Below, piece after piece: positions 50,700 through 59,210 of a stretch of 64,000 nucleotides of DNA (the stretch's first letter is position 1; every line of letters starts with the position of its first letter). Position numbers and translations under genes: made by a program. The stretch comes from Scatosoma sp045632265 (GTDB lineage: Bacteria > Bacillota > Clostridia > Christensenellales > Borkfalkiaceae), in assembly GCA_045632265.1 (NCBI GenBank), contig JAZQWG010000001.1:1-64000 (forward strand), given 5' to 3'. Below the pieces are notes generated by a model. The model had not been told where the DNA came from. It did no database searches and was given only the letters and a program-made list of their open reading frames with translations.

Positions 50700-51545
50700 A
50701 TGAAGACGAAAAATTTGAATACGTATTTCAAATACGTAACATCTAAATCTTCCAACGATTTGTACGTAATCGAGTATGGTTATGAAGACTTTACCAAGAG
50801 TACGGAAACGTTGACGCCGCGCGTACAGCGGGACTATTTAATCCACTACGTCGTTGACGGAAGCGGCACTTTCGTTTTGAACGGAAAATCCTATTCGATT
50901 GCGAAAAATCAGCTGTTTTTTATCCCCCCTGGGCACGTCATGGAATATTATCCGCAAGCGGATAACCCGTGGAAATATTTTTGGATTGCCTTTAACGGGA
51001 TTAAAGCGTCGCATATTTGTAAACAAGCAAAGCTGTCCGTGGATAACCCCGTTTATACGCTGTCGAATATGAAGGAAAGCACCAAACTTTTTCAAGAACT
51101 TTTGAATTTGGAAGAAAACCGTTTTTCCTTCGATTTTTACGCGCTGTCCATTGCGTATAGATTGCTTGGCTTGCTTGTAGAAGAACGCTGCGAAACGCTT
51201 CCAAACGTTTCTTCGAGCAAGGAATATTACATTTTGCAAACGATTGATTATATTGAAAAAAATTATCAAAACCCCTTTTTGCGAGTGGAAGAAATCGCCA
51301 AAGATATCCACGTCAGCCACGTGTATTTGTGCAAAATTTTCCAAGCGGTTATGGGCACGACGGTCATCAAGTTTTTAATCAATTATCGTTTGCAAAAAGC
51401 GAGCGACTTGCTCATCAACGAGCCCGCGCCGATAAAGACGATTGCCGAAAAGGTGGGCTTTCACGACCAAACGCATTTTTCCAAAGCGTTCAAAGAAAAA
51501 TTTGGCATTGCGCCCTCTTATTTCAATCCCACAGGCAAAATTTAA
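50700..51545 (+). CDS. AraC-family regulator of the glycan locus
   Basis: A 281-residue regulator. The N-terminal cupin has RVQRDYLIHYVVDGSGTFVL and FFIPPGHVMEYYPQADNPWKYFWIAF, as in sugar-responsive AraC/XylS proteins. The C-terminal double helix-turn-helix includes RVEEIAKDIHVSHVYLCKIFQ and IKTIAEKVGFHDQTHFSKAFKEKFGIAPS. It is divergent from the seven-gene glycan operon and is its likely activator. There is no ribosome binding site before the ATG; the transcript appears leaderless. Confidence 0.88.
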   Translation: MKTKNLNTYFKYVTSKSSNDLYVIEYGYEDFTKSTETLTPRVQRDYLIHYVVDGSGTFVLNGKSYSIAKNQLFFIPPGHVMEYYPQADNPWKYFWIAFNGIKASHICKQAKLSVDNPVYTLSNMKESTKLFQELLNLEENRFSFDFYALSIAYRLLGLLVEERCETLPNVSSSKEYYILQTIDYIEKNYQNPFLRVEEIAKDIHVSHVYLCKIFQAVMGTTVIKFLINYRLQKASDLLINEPAPIKTIAEKVGFHDQTHFSKAFKEKFGIAPSYFNPTGKI

Positions 51546-51690
51546 GTTTTTTGCGTTTGTCTTGTAAAATTTATTCTTAATGAATAAATTGTGGTATAGC
51601 TAAATAATAGCACGTTTTCCCCCGCTTATAAAGAGTGCGAAAAAATTTTTCTCGCCCCACAACGCTGTCAAAATTTGATAATCACACGAA

Positions 51691-51719
51691 AAAAACGCAC
51701 CCGCTTGGGGTGCGTTTTT
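51691..51719. terminator. Bidirectional terminator
   Basis: AAAAACGCACCC pairs with GGGGTGCGTTTTT; A- and T-runs on both sides serve the convergent araC and HNH genes. The rest of 51546-51777 is AT-rich and shows no gene. Confidence 0.85.
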
Positions 51720-51777
51720 GTATGTGGTTGTTGCCTTTATGTAGTATGTTTCCACTTTTATAGGGATACCGAACAGT

Positions 51778-53094
51778 TTAATAAGAAATCGTTTGTATAT
51801 ACCATGGCGCAAACGCACAATCACTTCTGCTATCTTGAAAATTTTTATCGTTATAATAAATTTGCAGGTCAATCAACCCATCATTATCACTACGCGTTTT
51901 TAATTGCCCTTCTTCAATATCCCCCGCCGGAATTTTAAAAATATGTAATCTTTTATTTATTTTATCGTTCAAAATAAGGGTCCAATCTTTGTTAAGCACG
52001 CTTATATTTGGATTTGCCCAATATTTTCTACTTGCGCTATCGTTAGACGACGCAAAAGTAATTATTGAATCAATAGGAATATTATTCCTTATACAAAGCT
52101 GTTTTGCTTCCGCTTTTGTCATTTTTGCACTTGAATAATTGACTTTCGCGGGCGGGCTATACATAGGATGACTTATCTCGACTCTTTTCTGTGGTATCGT
52201 CGATTTTGGCATAGGCGTACTCACGACTTGTGCGGGACGTGTATATACGGGAATGTTGGCAGGCATCTCGTCCCTTTTACCACGATTGCAACGTTCACAA
52301 AGAGTTTGTAAATTATCCAACTCCGTTCTTCCACCCTTAGAAACAGGCACAATATGGTCGACTTCCAATTTTACACCATCTTGTTGAGAACTTCCGCAAA
52401 GTTGGCATTTAAATTTATCTCGACACAAAACAGTATAGCGCAATTTATCCGACATTGTCGCGCGTTGCTGTTCAACAAAACTCATTTTTCCCCGTTTCTC
52501 TTTTGCTTGTTGATAGTATTTGATAATATCCGACAGTGTAAAGGTTTTGGAACTTTTATACGTGTTTTTCCTAATTTCCCCGTATTCACGCGAACTTGTT
52601 TGCGAAACCAAAACCACCCTTATGGAAGGGAATTTTATATTTAATCGTGTCGTAGAAAATATGTCGTCTTCATACCACAACAATTGAGTATACCTATCAT
52701 ATTTATCTGAAAATATTCTAGATAAAAATCCCCTATAATAATTAAGGCAATCGTCTGCGCTTTGACACAATCGATTTTTTTTAAAATATTGTTTTATTTG
52801 TTCCTCATACTTTTGATACGCCTCATATTTGCGCAACAACTCTTTATTATTTATAATACTATCATAATAATCTATTTCTTCCACCATTTTTGCAATAATA
52901 AAAGATTCGTAATCAAACATTTCCCCCCTTCTTGCAAAAACCTTTGCATAAGTGGTTTTTTTTGTATACTCTTTCTCTTCATAGTAAACAGATGAAAAAG
53001 CGTATCTCTGCTCATAGTACTCATTAAGCGTAATTATGTTATCCCATAACCGTTGGTTATGTTTTATTGCATATTTTTCATCTTCAAAAGCCAT
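51778..53094 (-). CDS. HNH endonuclease-domain protein with unknown flanking domains
   Basis: A 438-residue protein. Residues about 1-190 are Tyr/Lys-rich and helical and not recognised. A canonical HNH domain (about 215-275) reads LRYTVLCRDKFKCQLCGSSQ, then VKLEVDHIVPVSKGGRTELDNLQTLCERCNRGKR, with the CxxC...CxxC zinc knuckle and the DHIVP metal/catalytic motif. The C-terminal third is not recognised and is preceded by a Pro-rich linker. Base composition is visibly more AT-rich than the neighbours, suggesting horizontal transfer. No methylase or other defence gene is adjacent. Could be a solitary defence or mobile nuclease. Confidence 0.75.
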   Translation of the reverse strand: MAFEDEKYAIKHNQRLWDNIITLNEYYEQRYAFSSVYYEEKEYTKKTTYAKVFARRGEMFDYESFIIAKMVEEIDYYDSIINNKELLRKYEAYQKYEEQIKQYFKKNRLCQSADDCLNYYRGFLSRIFSDKYDRYTQLLWYEDDIFSTTRLNIKFPSIRVVLVSQTSSREYGEIRKNTYKSSKTFTLSDIIKYYQQAKEKRGKMSFVEQQRATMSDKLRYTVLCRDKFKCQLCGSSQQDGVKLEVDHIVPVSKGGRTELDNLQTLCERCNRGKRDEMPANIPVYTRPAQVVSTPMPKSTIPQKRVEISHPMYSPPAKVNYSSAKMTKAEAKQLCIRNNIPIDSIITFASSNDSASRKYWANPNISVLNKDWTLILNDKINKRLHIFKIPAGDIEEGQLKTRSDNDGLIDLQIYYNDKNFQDSRSDCAFAPWYIQTISY

Positions 53095-53225
53095 CTCAGT
53101 TTCTCCCTATCAAAAACTTTCTATAATATATATTCGACAAAAAAACAGCAAAAACCTTTTTTCTTCAAAATTTTTTCAAAAACCGTTTGCTATATAAAAA
53201 TAAGTTTTAAGGCTTTTATTAAAAA

Positions 53226-53371
53226 CGCAGCTGACGAGAGTCGCGCCTTTGGCGGCGCGCCCCGCTCGACAATTATCAATTGCCGCCTTTGCCGTCAAGT
53301 TTTATGTAATAGAAAGCCGCGTTGGCAAAGCGTTTTGCTCTCGCAAAACGGCTCCACCCTCGGCTCTCGTC
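53226..53371 (-). repeat. tRNA-associated palindromic repeat, copy C
   Basis: Read on the minus strand: CTGACGAGAG...GAGGGTGGAGCCG...CGCTTTGCC...GGCAAAGGCGGCAATTGATA...AGCGGGGCG...CTCTCGTCAG. It shares at least six motifs in the same order with the copies beside tRNA-Leu. Its terminal inverted repeat CTGACGAGAG/CTCTCGTCAG resembles the T-arm of the neighbouring tRNA-Gly (CGACTCTCGTCA). Non-coding. Confidence 0.65.
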
Positions 53372-53392
53372 AGTTTTCGCGCTATTTCCAAA

Positions 53393-53421
53393 AAGAAAAA
53401 CGCACCGTTTGGGTGCGTTTT
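53393..53421 (-). terminator. Terminator of tRNA-Gly
   Basis: AAAACGCACCC pairs with GGTGCGTTTT and is followed by a T-run on the minus strand. Confidence 0.85.
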
Positions 53422-53428
53422 CTCTTTT

Positions 53429-53503
53429 TGGAGCAGGTGACGAGAGTCGAACTCGCCGGGAACAGCTTGGGAAGCTGCCGCCATACCGCTAGGCGACACC
53501 TGC
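53429..53503 (-). tRNA. tRNA-Gly (anticodon CCC)
   Basis: Acceptor GCAGGTG/CACCTGC fully paired, anticodon loop TTCCCAA, T-arm GCGAG-TTCGACT-CTCGT, encoded CCA. Monocistronic. Confidence 0.96.
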
Positions 53504-53536
53504 GTTGTAGCCACTCGTTTCCCAAGTGGCTTTTTC

Positions 53537-53565
53537 ATTATACTTATTTTTTTGTGGCTTGTCAA
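53537..53565 (-). promoter_or_regulatory. Promoter of tRNA-Gly
   Basis: TTGACA (53565-53560), 17 bases, TATAAT (53542-53537): full consensus. Confidence 0.9.
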
Positions 53566-53613
53566 CGGTTTTTGCCGCCGTCTTATAAAAACTTTCTTGT
53601 CTTTTTTTGCCGA

Positions 53614-55821
53614 TTAGTTCAACTGTATTTGGATTTTGCCCGTTTTTACAACCATTTCCCTCTCGCCGTCAATGACCAAGGTGGCTTTTACGCCGTCGGG
53701 GCATACCACGTCCGCATCGAACGTCTTTCCGTCCTTCTTCCACGCAAACGAAATTTCGCCAAATTTCGACGCCACTTTGCCCGTTGCCGAACATTTATCC
53801 TTATAAAAATACGGTTTTAGTACGCACGTATCATACGCAACGCCCGTATTTTGCACGCCCGCCACGTTGCGAAGCATCCAATTCACTACGTCCGCATACA
53901 TGTGGTGGTTAAGCGAGCCTTTTCCGTTCCAGCTTTCCCAAAGCGTCGTTGCGCCGTGTTCTTTCAAGTACCCATACGAAGGATAATCGTATCTATTCAC
54001 AATTTTATACGCGTCTTCCGTATATCCGTATTTGGAAAGCGCGTTCAAAAGCGCCTTCATGCCCAAAATACCCACTTTGAACACGTAGTTATCCTTTCTC
54101 ACCGTTTGCGCAAGTTTTTTGGCAATCGCTTCCGCTTGCTTTCCGTCCACAATCCCAAAATAAAGCACTTCCGCAAGCGCGCCTTGTCCGTCGTTATTCA
54201 CGCTATCCCCCGCAACGTACGTTCTTTTGATAGCATTTTTCACTCTTTCCGCGTTCTTTGCGTATTCTTCCGCTTCTTCCCTTTCCCCGCGCATCAAGCA
54301 AATTTCCGACATGATTTTTTGCATTTGATAATAATAACACGAATCGGACAAACGGTTATCCATCAACTTCAAGTCTTCCATATCCTCGGGCGGACACCAA
54401 TCGGAAAGACCATAGCATACCAAGCCGTCGTCTTCGTAATATTTTGCGTAATCCAAATACTTTTTCGCCGTTTCATACACGCCGAGCAAGCACTCGTTAT
54501 CCCCCGTTTCCTTATACAAGGCATAGGGCAAGAAGAAAAGCGCGCAATCCCAAGCAGGGCCGCTGCCCCAGTTAAACCCCCAGCCCGCCGTGGGCACGAT
54601 AGGCGCAAGTTGCCCGTTTTCACGTTGCGCATCGCACATGTCTTGCAACCATTTCTTATACGCGCCCTTCATATCGAACAACGCCACCGCATAATCGCAA
54701 GAAATTGCCGCATCACCCGTCCAGCCGTTCTTTTCTCTATGCGGACAGTCTTCCGAAAAACCGTGCCAATTCCCTAAAAACGAACGCACGCCCGCATCGT
54801 AAATCCAGCTCATCAGCTCGTCATCGCACCAAAAATCGCCCTTTTTCGACAAATCGGTATGCACAAAACACGCCGTCAACGCATCCATGGTAGGCTCGTT
54901 TTCAATTCCCGACACTTCTACATAGCGGAAACCATGATAAACGAACTGCGGGTTCCACTCTTCCACGCCCTTGCCCGCAAACGTATATTTATCGGTAGAA
55001 AAATCAAAACCGCCGTAAATATACCAGTCCAAGTTGGAAGAATCCACTTCCTTGCCGTTCAACTTTTCGCCATAGCGGAAAACAGCCGTTTCCCCCTCTT
55101 TCCCCGCCATCTTCATGCGGATATAGCCCGTAATGTTCTTGCCAAAGTCGAACACCCAGCCCTTTTCACTCTTCCACGCTTTTTGCGCAGGATAATAGGC
55201 GCACTCACGGATAGGCGGCATTTCCATTTTACAAATTTTTCCACCCGGGGGCGCAACACGCACCGCGCCAAACCAGTCGCCGTCGTTATACCCCTTTTCT
55301 ATCCAGTTATCCTCCCGCCTTGCATCAAAATATTCACCCGTGCGGATTGCGTTGTGGATCGTTGCGCCGTGCGGCGTCATTTTCCAGCTTGTATCCGTGC
55401 GACAAACTACGCCCGCTTTGCTTTCAATTTCCAAAATCAGCTTCACGCATTCACGCCAGCTCGCCTCGAAAAAGCCCCACGTATCGTGCGTCATTTGGTT
55501 ATAGAACCCGTTGCCCACCTTGACGGCGACTACGTTTTCCCCTTCTTCCAAATAACTTTCCACGTCGTATTCCACGTACAACGCGCGCTTATCGTACGCA
55601 GTAAAAGCAGGCGAGAGTACGTCGTCGCCCACTTTCTTGCCGTTTATGTATAAATAAAAGCAGCCAAGCCCGCAAATACGGCAAACCGCCCCGTCCTTTT
55701 CGCCCTTTTTAAGCCAAAACGTCTTTCTAAATTGCACGGCGGGGCTTGCTTGTCCCGTCGATTTCTCAACGACGTGCTCGCCCGTGCCAATCCATTTCGA
55801 TTGTAATGCAAAACCTGCCAT
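53614..55821 (-). CDS. GH78 alpha-L-rhamnosidase
   Basis: A 735-residue glycoside hydrolase. Two N-terminal beta-sandwich domains (FLYINGKKVGDDVLSPAFTAYDKRALYVEYDV) are followed by the (alpha/alpha)6 catalytic barrel. The catalytic region has FSEDCPHREKNGWTGDAAISCDYA with the Asp/Glu residues typical of the family, and GATTLWESWNGKGSLNHHMYADVVNWML near the end. No signal peptide, so it acts inside the cell on imported rhamnosides. It stands alone with its own promoter and a candidate operator. The start at 55821 follows GGAG. Confidence 0.9.
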   Translation of the reverse strand: MAGFALQSKWIGTGEHVVEKSTGQASPAVQFRKTFWLKKGEKDGAVCRICGLGCFYLYINGKKVGDDVLSPAFTAYDKRALYVEYDVESYLEEGENVVAVKVGNGFYNQMTHDTWGFFEASWRECVKLILEIESKAGVVCRTDTSWKMTPHGATIHNAIRTGEYFDARREDNWIEKGYNDGDWFGAVRVAPPGGKICKMEMPPIRECAYYPAQKAWKSEKGWVFDFGKNITGYIRMKMAGKEGETAVFRYGEKLNGKEVDSSNLDWYIYGGFDFSTDKYTFAGKGVEEWNPQFVYHGFRYVEVSGIENEPTMDALTACFVHTDLSKKGDFWCDDELMSWIYDAGVRSFLGNWHGFSEDCPHREKNGWTGDAAISCDYAVALFDMKGAYKKWLQDMCDAQRENGQLAPIVPTAGWGFNWGSGPAWDCALFFLPYALYKETGDNECLLGVYETAKKYLDYAKYYEDDGLVCYGLSDWCPPEDMEDLKLMDNRLSDSCYYYQMQKIMSEICLMRGEREEAEEYAKNAERVKNAIKRTYVAGDSVNNDGQGALAEVLYFGIVDGKQAEAIAKKLAQTVRKDNYVFKVGILGMKALLNALSKYGYTEDAYKIVNRYDYPSYGYLKEHGATTLWESWNGKGSLNHHMYADVVNWMLRNVAGVQNTGVAYDTCVLKPYFYKDKCSATGKVASKFGEISFAWKKDGKTFDADVVCPDGVKATLVIDGEREMVVKTGKIQIQLN

Positions 55822-55843
55822 GTTTCTCTTTCTCCAAAACCGT

Positions 55844-55861
55844 AATATCCATTTGGATATT
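55844..55861. promoter_or_regulatory. Candidate operator of the rhamnosidase gene
   Basis: Perfect palindrome AATATCC-ATTT-GGATATT directly between the -10 box and the ribosome binding site, a position suited to repression. Confidence 0.55.
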
Positions 55862-55864
55862 AAC

Positions 55865-55893
55865 ATTATAAATCAAACGCGCGCAAAGTTCAA
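55865..55893 (-). promoter_or_regulatory. Promoter of the rhamnosidase gene
   Basis: TTGAAC (55893-55888), 17 bases, TATAAT (55870-55865). Confidence 0.82.
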
Positions 55894-55962
55894 GTCCCTT
55901 TTTCAATAATGTTTATCCTTTGCTAAAAAATACGTTGATTTTTATTAAATTTTAGCCCGCTT

Positions 55963-56352
55963 TTACGCTTGCGTGGCTTCTTTACAATCCTTGCATACGC
56001 CGAAAAACTCAAGCGAGTAGTTTTGCACTTCAAACCCGTCGCAAGCATTCACTTTCAAGCCCGTCTTGGGCAAGCCTTCCACGTCCACGTCCGCAAGCTT
56101 CCCGCACGTCACGCATCTACCGTGGCAATGGGGCATTACGTTGTAATCGTAGCGCACTTCACTGCCCGCACTACGCAGTTCAAGCGCCTTTCCGCTACCC
56201 GCAAACCCGCCAAGCACACGGAAAACCGTTGCGCGCGAAACGGTGGGATACATGTCGTGCACGTACCCGTAAACTTCCGTCGCCGTAGGATGGTTGAGCG
56301 TTTTTAACGCATCGTATATGATTTGTTTTTGTTTCGTTTGTCTTTCCTGCAT
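55963..56352 (-). CDS. Fur/PerR-family metalloregulator
   Basis: A 129-residue repressor: winged helix HPTATEVYGYVHDMYPTVSRATVFRVL, then PHCHGRCVTCGKLADVDVEG and a second pair in FFGVCKDC. The two CxxC pairs form the structural zinc site as in PerR. The spacing and the HCHGRCVTCGK text favour PerR over Fur, which would fit control of peroxide genes such as rubrerythrin, but the regulatory site residues were not compared in detail. The start at 56352 follows AAGGAGG. Confidence 0.85.
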   Translation of the reverse strand: MQERQTKQKQIIYDALKTLNHPTATEVYGYVHDMYPTVSRATVFRVLGGFAGSGKALELRSAGSEVRYDYNVMPHCHGRCVTCGKLADVDVEGLPKTGLKVNACDGFEVQNYSLEFFGVCKDCKEATQA

Positions 56353-56390
56353 ACTTTCTACCTCCTTAATTGAGATTGAGTACTGATTAA

Positions 56391-56419
56391 AGTATAACAT
56401 ACATTTACTTGCTCGTCAA
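56391..56419 (-). promoter_or_regulatory. Promoter of the Fur/PerR gene
   Basis: TTGACG (56419-56414), 17 bases, TATACT (56396-56391). Confidence 0.82.
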
Positions 56420-56447
56420 GGGTTTTATGCAAAAAAGACGAAAGTTT

Positions 56448-56480
56448 TTTATAAAGGAAAGGACGGCTTTATGCCGTCCC
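56448..56480 (-). terminator. Terminator of the sleB-ypeB operon
   Basis: GGACGGC pairs with GCCGTCC around a five-base loop, with a moderately T-rich tail on the minus strand. Confidence 0.65.
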
Positions 56481-56485
56481 ACTTT

Positions 56486-58363
56486 TTATAGGTTTTTGAT
56501 ATTCAAAATAGAAATTTCGTCGCCGTTTACCGCATCGGTGTAGATGAGATATTTTTCATCGCCGTACGAACAAAGGAATTCGTATGCACTTCTTTCCCCA
56601 CGCATCGTTTTCACAACGACAAGGCGAGCGTGTTCTACGTTTAAGCCCGTATGCAATTTGCTTTGCGCTTCTTCCATAGTCACACCCGTTTGCACTTCTT
56701 CTCGTTGCGTGTGGTTTTGCAAGTATTTAGAAGCGTCGAAACCGGTCACAACCCCACGCGAACGGCACACTTTAACACGCACGGTGTCGGGGTAATACAC
56801 TACGCCGTCCATTTCGTACACGAAAGAAAAGTCCATATCCGTGCCGTTTTCACGGGCGCGTACCGCCGTCATATCCGCATATCCAAGCTTATCAAGGAAG
56901 TTTTGGGCAATCGTTTGGGCGTTTGCCATATCAAACTTTTCACCTTCACACGGCTCGAAATAATCAAAGCGAATCAGTTCCCCGCCGTTGCAATCAATTT
57001 CAGCAAACAACATCGTGCCTTGCTGGTCATACCCTTGCACGTTGTACGCGCAGTACCCTTGCCCCACCGTTTCGCCTACGCATTGAAAATCGGCAATCGA
57101 ATAATCGCTAAAATACCGCTTACAAAGCTCTTCCGCCCCCGCCGTGTCTATCTTCTTGCCTTCGCCTTCTTTCTCCTTCAACGGGGACGTGGGTAGCTTA
57201 TCGCCGCCGTTCATCTCGTACATGCCCCGTCTATTTTCTTCCAAAGTCAAGTTTTCAAGCCCGTTTAACATATCCATATACCCGCCCGTGCCCTTCTTCA
57301 TAAAGTTGGACACGTCTTTATCCGTCATCTTGGAAGCGTATTCGTCAAGCTGCATACGGATAGCGTGGTTGGTTTCGTACAAACGCTGCAAAAGCTGTTC
57401 ATCGGCTTTGGAAAGGGGTTCGCCCTTACGAAGTTTGGCAAGCATCATCTCGCACGCACCGCCCACACGGTTAATGAAAATCGTCACGTTTCTATCCGCT
57501 TGTCCGTCGATAGGCAATTTTTCCAAATCAAGTTCAGCAAGGCGGGCTTGCACCAACAAATCGGTTAAAATGCGTTGTTGTTGGGAAGAAGAGGTTGCAA
57601 TGCGGGCTCTGTCCAAATCGTCGTCCACGTGTTCCATAATCCCGATAAGCTCGTACGTTGTGCTTTGCATGTTTGCCGTTGCGCCCTTTTGCATACCGCT
57701 CATCTCGATTGCGCCCACCGTCACCGCCGTCGTCAAACCAAGCGTGACAGCGCCAAGCGAAATGACAGCCGCAAGCCAACCGCCATACCCTTTTTTCTCG
57801 CCGTTTTGGCGTTTTTCCTTTCTTTGTCGTTGTGCTTTTGCCCTTTCTTGCGTGCGGTTTGCCTTTTTATGCGCACGTTCTCTTTGGCGAGCTTCTATCA
57901 TCGCCTTGTGCTTTTCCGCTTGTTCCTTTCTTGCTGCACGCTTTTTCGCTATTTTCGCCTTTCTTTCGGCAATTTTTTTGGCAATTTTCGCCTTTTGTTC
58001 GGCAATTCGCTTGGCGATGCGTTCCTTTCTTTCCGCACGAAGCTTTCTTGCTTCCGCTTTTCTTTCCGCAACCGTCATCTTCGCCCGGCGTTGACGGGCT
58101 TTGCTTCTTTCTTCTCTCTTTTTCGCCCGAGCCGCCGCTTGCTTTGCACGCTTTTCTTTCTTTTTCAAGGCTACCGCCACACGAGCCTTTGCTTGCTCGT
58201 TTTCCTTTTCCACTCTTTCGCTTTGCTTTGGCGAAGAAGGGGCGTGCGTTTGCTTTTTCTTGGGTGTCGAGCTCTTTTTTTGCACGGTTTTTTCAATCGT
58301 TTCCACCTTTTCTGCGCCCGACGATACGTTTTCCGCCACTTTCGTTTCCTTTTTCTCTTCCAT
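56486..58363 (-). CDS. ypeB: YpeB germination protein with a long basic N-terminal extension
   Basis: A 625-residue protein. Residues about 195-220 are a membrane anchor and 220-625 match YpeB. These hold a helical region with QQQRILTDLLVQARLAELDLEKLP, followed by repeated PepSY-like modules (DFSFVYEMDGVVYYPDTVRV, YEFLCSYGDEKYLIYTDAVNG). YpeB stabilises SleB in the spore coat/cortex. Canonical YpeB is about 450 residues; here about 190 extra residues rich in Lys, Arg and Ala precede the anchor, with 11-residue repeats such as IAKKIAERKAK predicting a positive coiled coil. It follows sleB with 19 bases between them. The start at 58363 has AAGGAG. Confidence 0.8.
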   Translation of the reverse strand: MEEKKETKVAENVSSGAEKVETIEKTVQKKSSTPKKKQTHAPSSPKQSERVEKENEQAKARVAVALKKKEKRAKQAAARAKKREERSKARQRRAKMTVAERKAEARKLRAERKERIAKRIAEQKAKIAKKIAERKAKIAKKRAARKEQAEKHKAMIEARQRERAHKKANRTQERAKAQRQRKEKRQNGEKKGYGGWLAAVISLGAVTLGLTTAVTVGAIEMSGMQKGATANMQSTTYELIGIMEHVDDDLDRARIATSSSQQQRILTDLLVQARLAELDLEKLPIDGQADRNVTIFINRVGGACEMMLAKLRKGEPLSKADEQLLQRLYETNHAIRMQLDEYASKMTDKDVSNFMKKGTGGYMDMLNGLENLTLEENRRGMYEMNGGDKLPTSPLKEKEGEGKKIDTAGAEELCKRYFSDYSIADFQCVGETVGQGYCAYNVQGYDQQGTMLFAEIDCNGGELIRFDYFEPCEGEKFDMANAQTIAQNFLDKLGYADMTAVRARENGTDMDFSFVYEMDGVVYYPDTVRVKVCRSRGVVTGFDASKYLQNHTQREEVQTGVTMEEAQSKLHTGLNVEHARLVVVKTMRGERSAYEFLCSYGDEKYLIYTDAVNGDEISILNIKNL

Positions 58364-58382
58364 ATCCACTCTCCTTATCCTA

Positions 58383-59135
58383 TTAAATCGCAAAAACGTG
58401 TTTGCCGATGACGGTCACCGTTTGTCTATCGAAAATCCATGCGCTCGTTGCAACGGCGGGGTTATAATAATACAACGCCCCACCCGTAGGGTCCCAACCG
58501 TTGATGGCGTCCCTTGCCGCACGCATAGCCGTTTCGTTGGGCGCAAGGTTAATTTGCCCGTCCGTCACCGCCGTAAAAGCGTTCTTTTGGTACACAACCC
58601 CCGATATGGTGTTGGGGAAAGCCGCATTTCTCACACGATTAAGCACCACCGCACCGATAGCCACTTGCCCCGTGTACGGCTCGCCCCGACCTTCCGCATA
58701 AATGGTTTTTGCAAGCAAATACACTTCACTGCTCGTATATCCTTTCGTGCTTTCGCTAGACGAACTTCCCACAAGCAAGTTGTACGAAGCGGTCATGCCA
58801 AGCGCTTTATACGTCGCCTTGCCCACAACTCCGTCCGCTTTCAAGCCGTTTTTCTTTTGGAAAGCGATAACCGCCGAGCGAGTGCCTGCGCCAAACACGC
58901 CGTCCACCTTTCCTTTATAATATCCCCAGTTTTTCAAACGACGTTGTACTTCTTTCACTTCGTCGCCCTTTGCGCCTTGTTTCAAAATCGCTGTTTCGAT
59001 TGCGTTTTCTTCCCCTTGCGCCACGCATACCACTTTTTCGCTCGTTTGCATAGCCGCCACCGCCGTAGCGCTCACGCCGCCAAGCCCAAGCGCAAGAAGG
59101 GCAATGCACGCTATTCTTACCGTTTTCTTTTTCAT
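58383..59135 (-). CDS. sleB: Spore cortex-lytic enzyme SleB
   Basis: A 250-residue exported hydrolase: signal peptide, a peptidoglycan-binding domain (GAKGDEVKEVQRRLKNWGYY...GTRSAVIAFQKKNGL) and the SleB catalytic domain (LLAKTIYAEGRGEPYTGQVAIGAVVLNRV...GALYYYNP) that cuts cortex peptidoglycan during germination. Pairing with ypeB is canonical. An AGGAGG-type site precedes the start. Confidence 0.93.
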   Translation of the reverse strand: MKKKTVRIACIALLALGLGGVSATAVAAMQTSEKVVCVAQGEENAIETAILKQGAKGDEVKEVQRRLKNWGYYKGKVDGVFGAGTRSAVIAFQKKNGLKADGVVGKATYKALGMTASYNLLVGSSSSESTKGYTSSEVYLLAKTIYAEGRGEPYTGQVAIGAVVLNRVRNAAFPNTISGVVYQKNAFTAVTDGQINLAPNETAMRAARDAINGWDPTGGALYYYNPAVATSAWIFDRQTVTVIGKHVFAI

Positions 59136-59210
59136 ACTCTTCCCTCCTGTATGTATTTCGCCTCGTACATGGTCGCTTATTTCAATTCATACATGGTACA
59201 CCCATTTTAT

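Noticed and set aside
56352..56420. PerR box in the promoter of the Fur/PerR gene
   Set aside because: No convincing TTATAATnATTATAA-type palindrome could be read in the promoter or leader.
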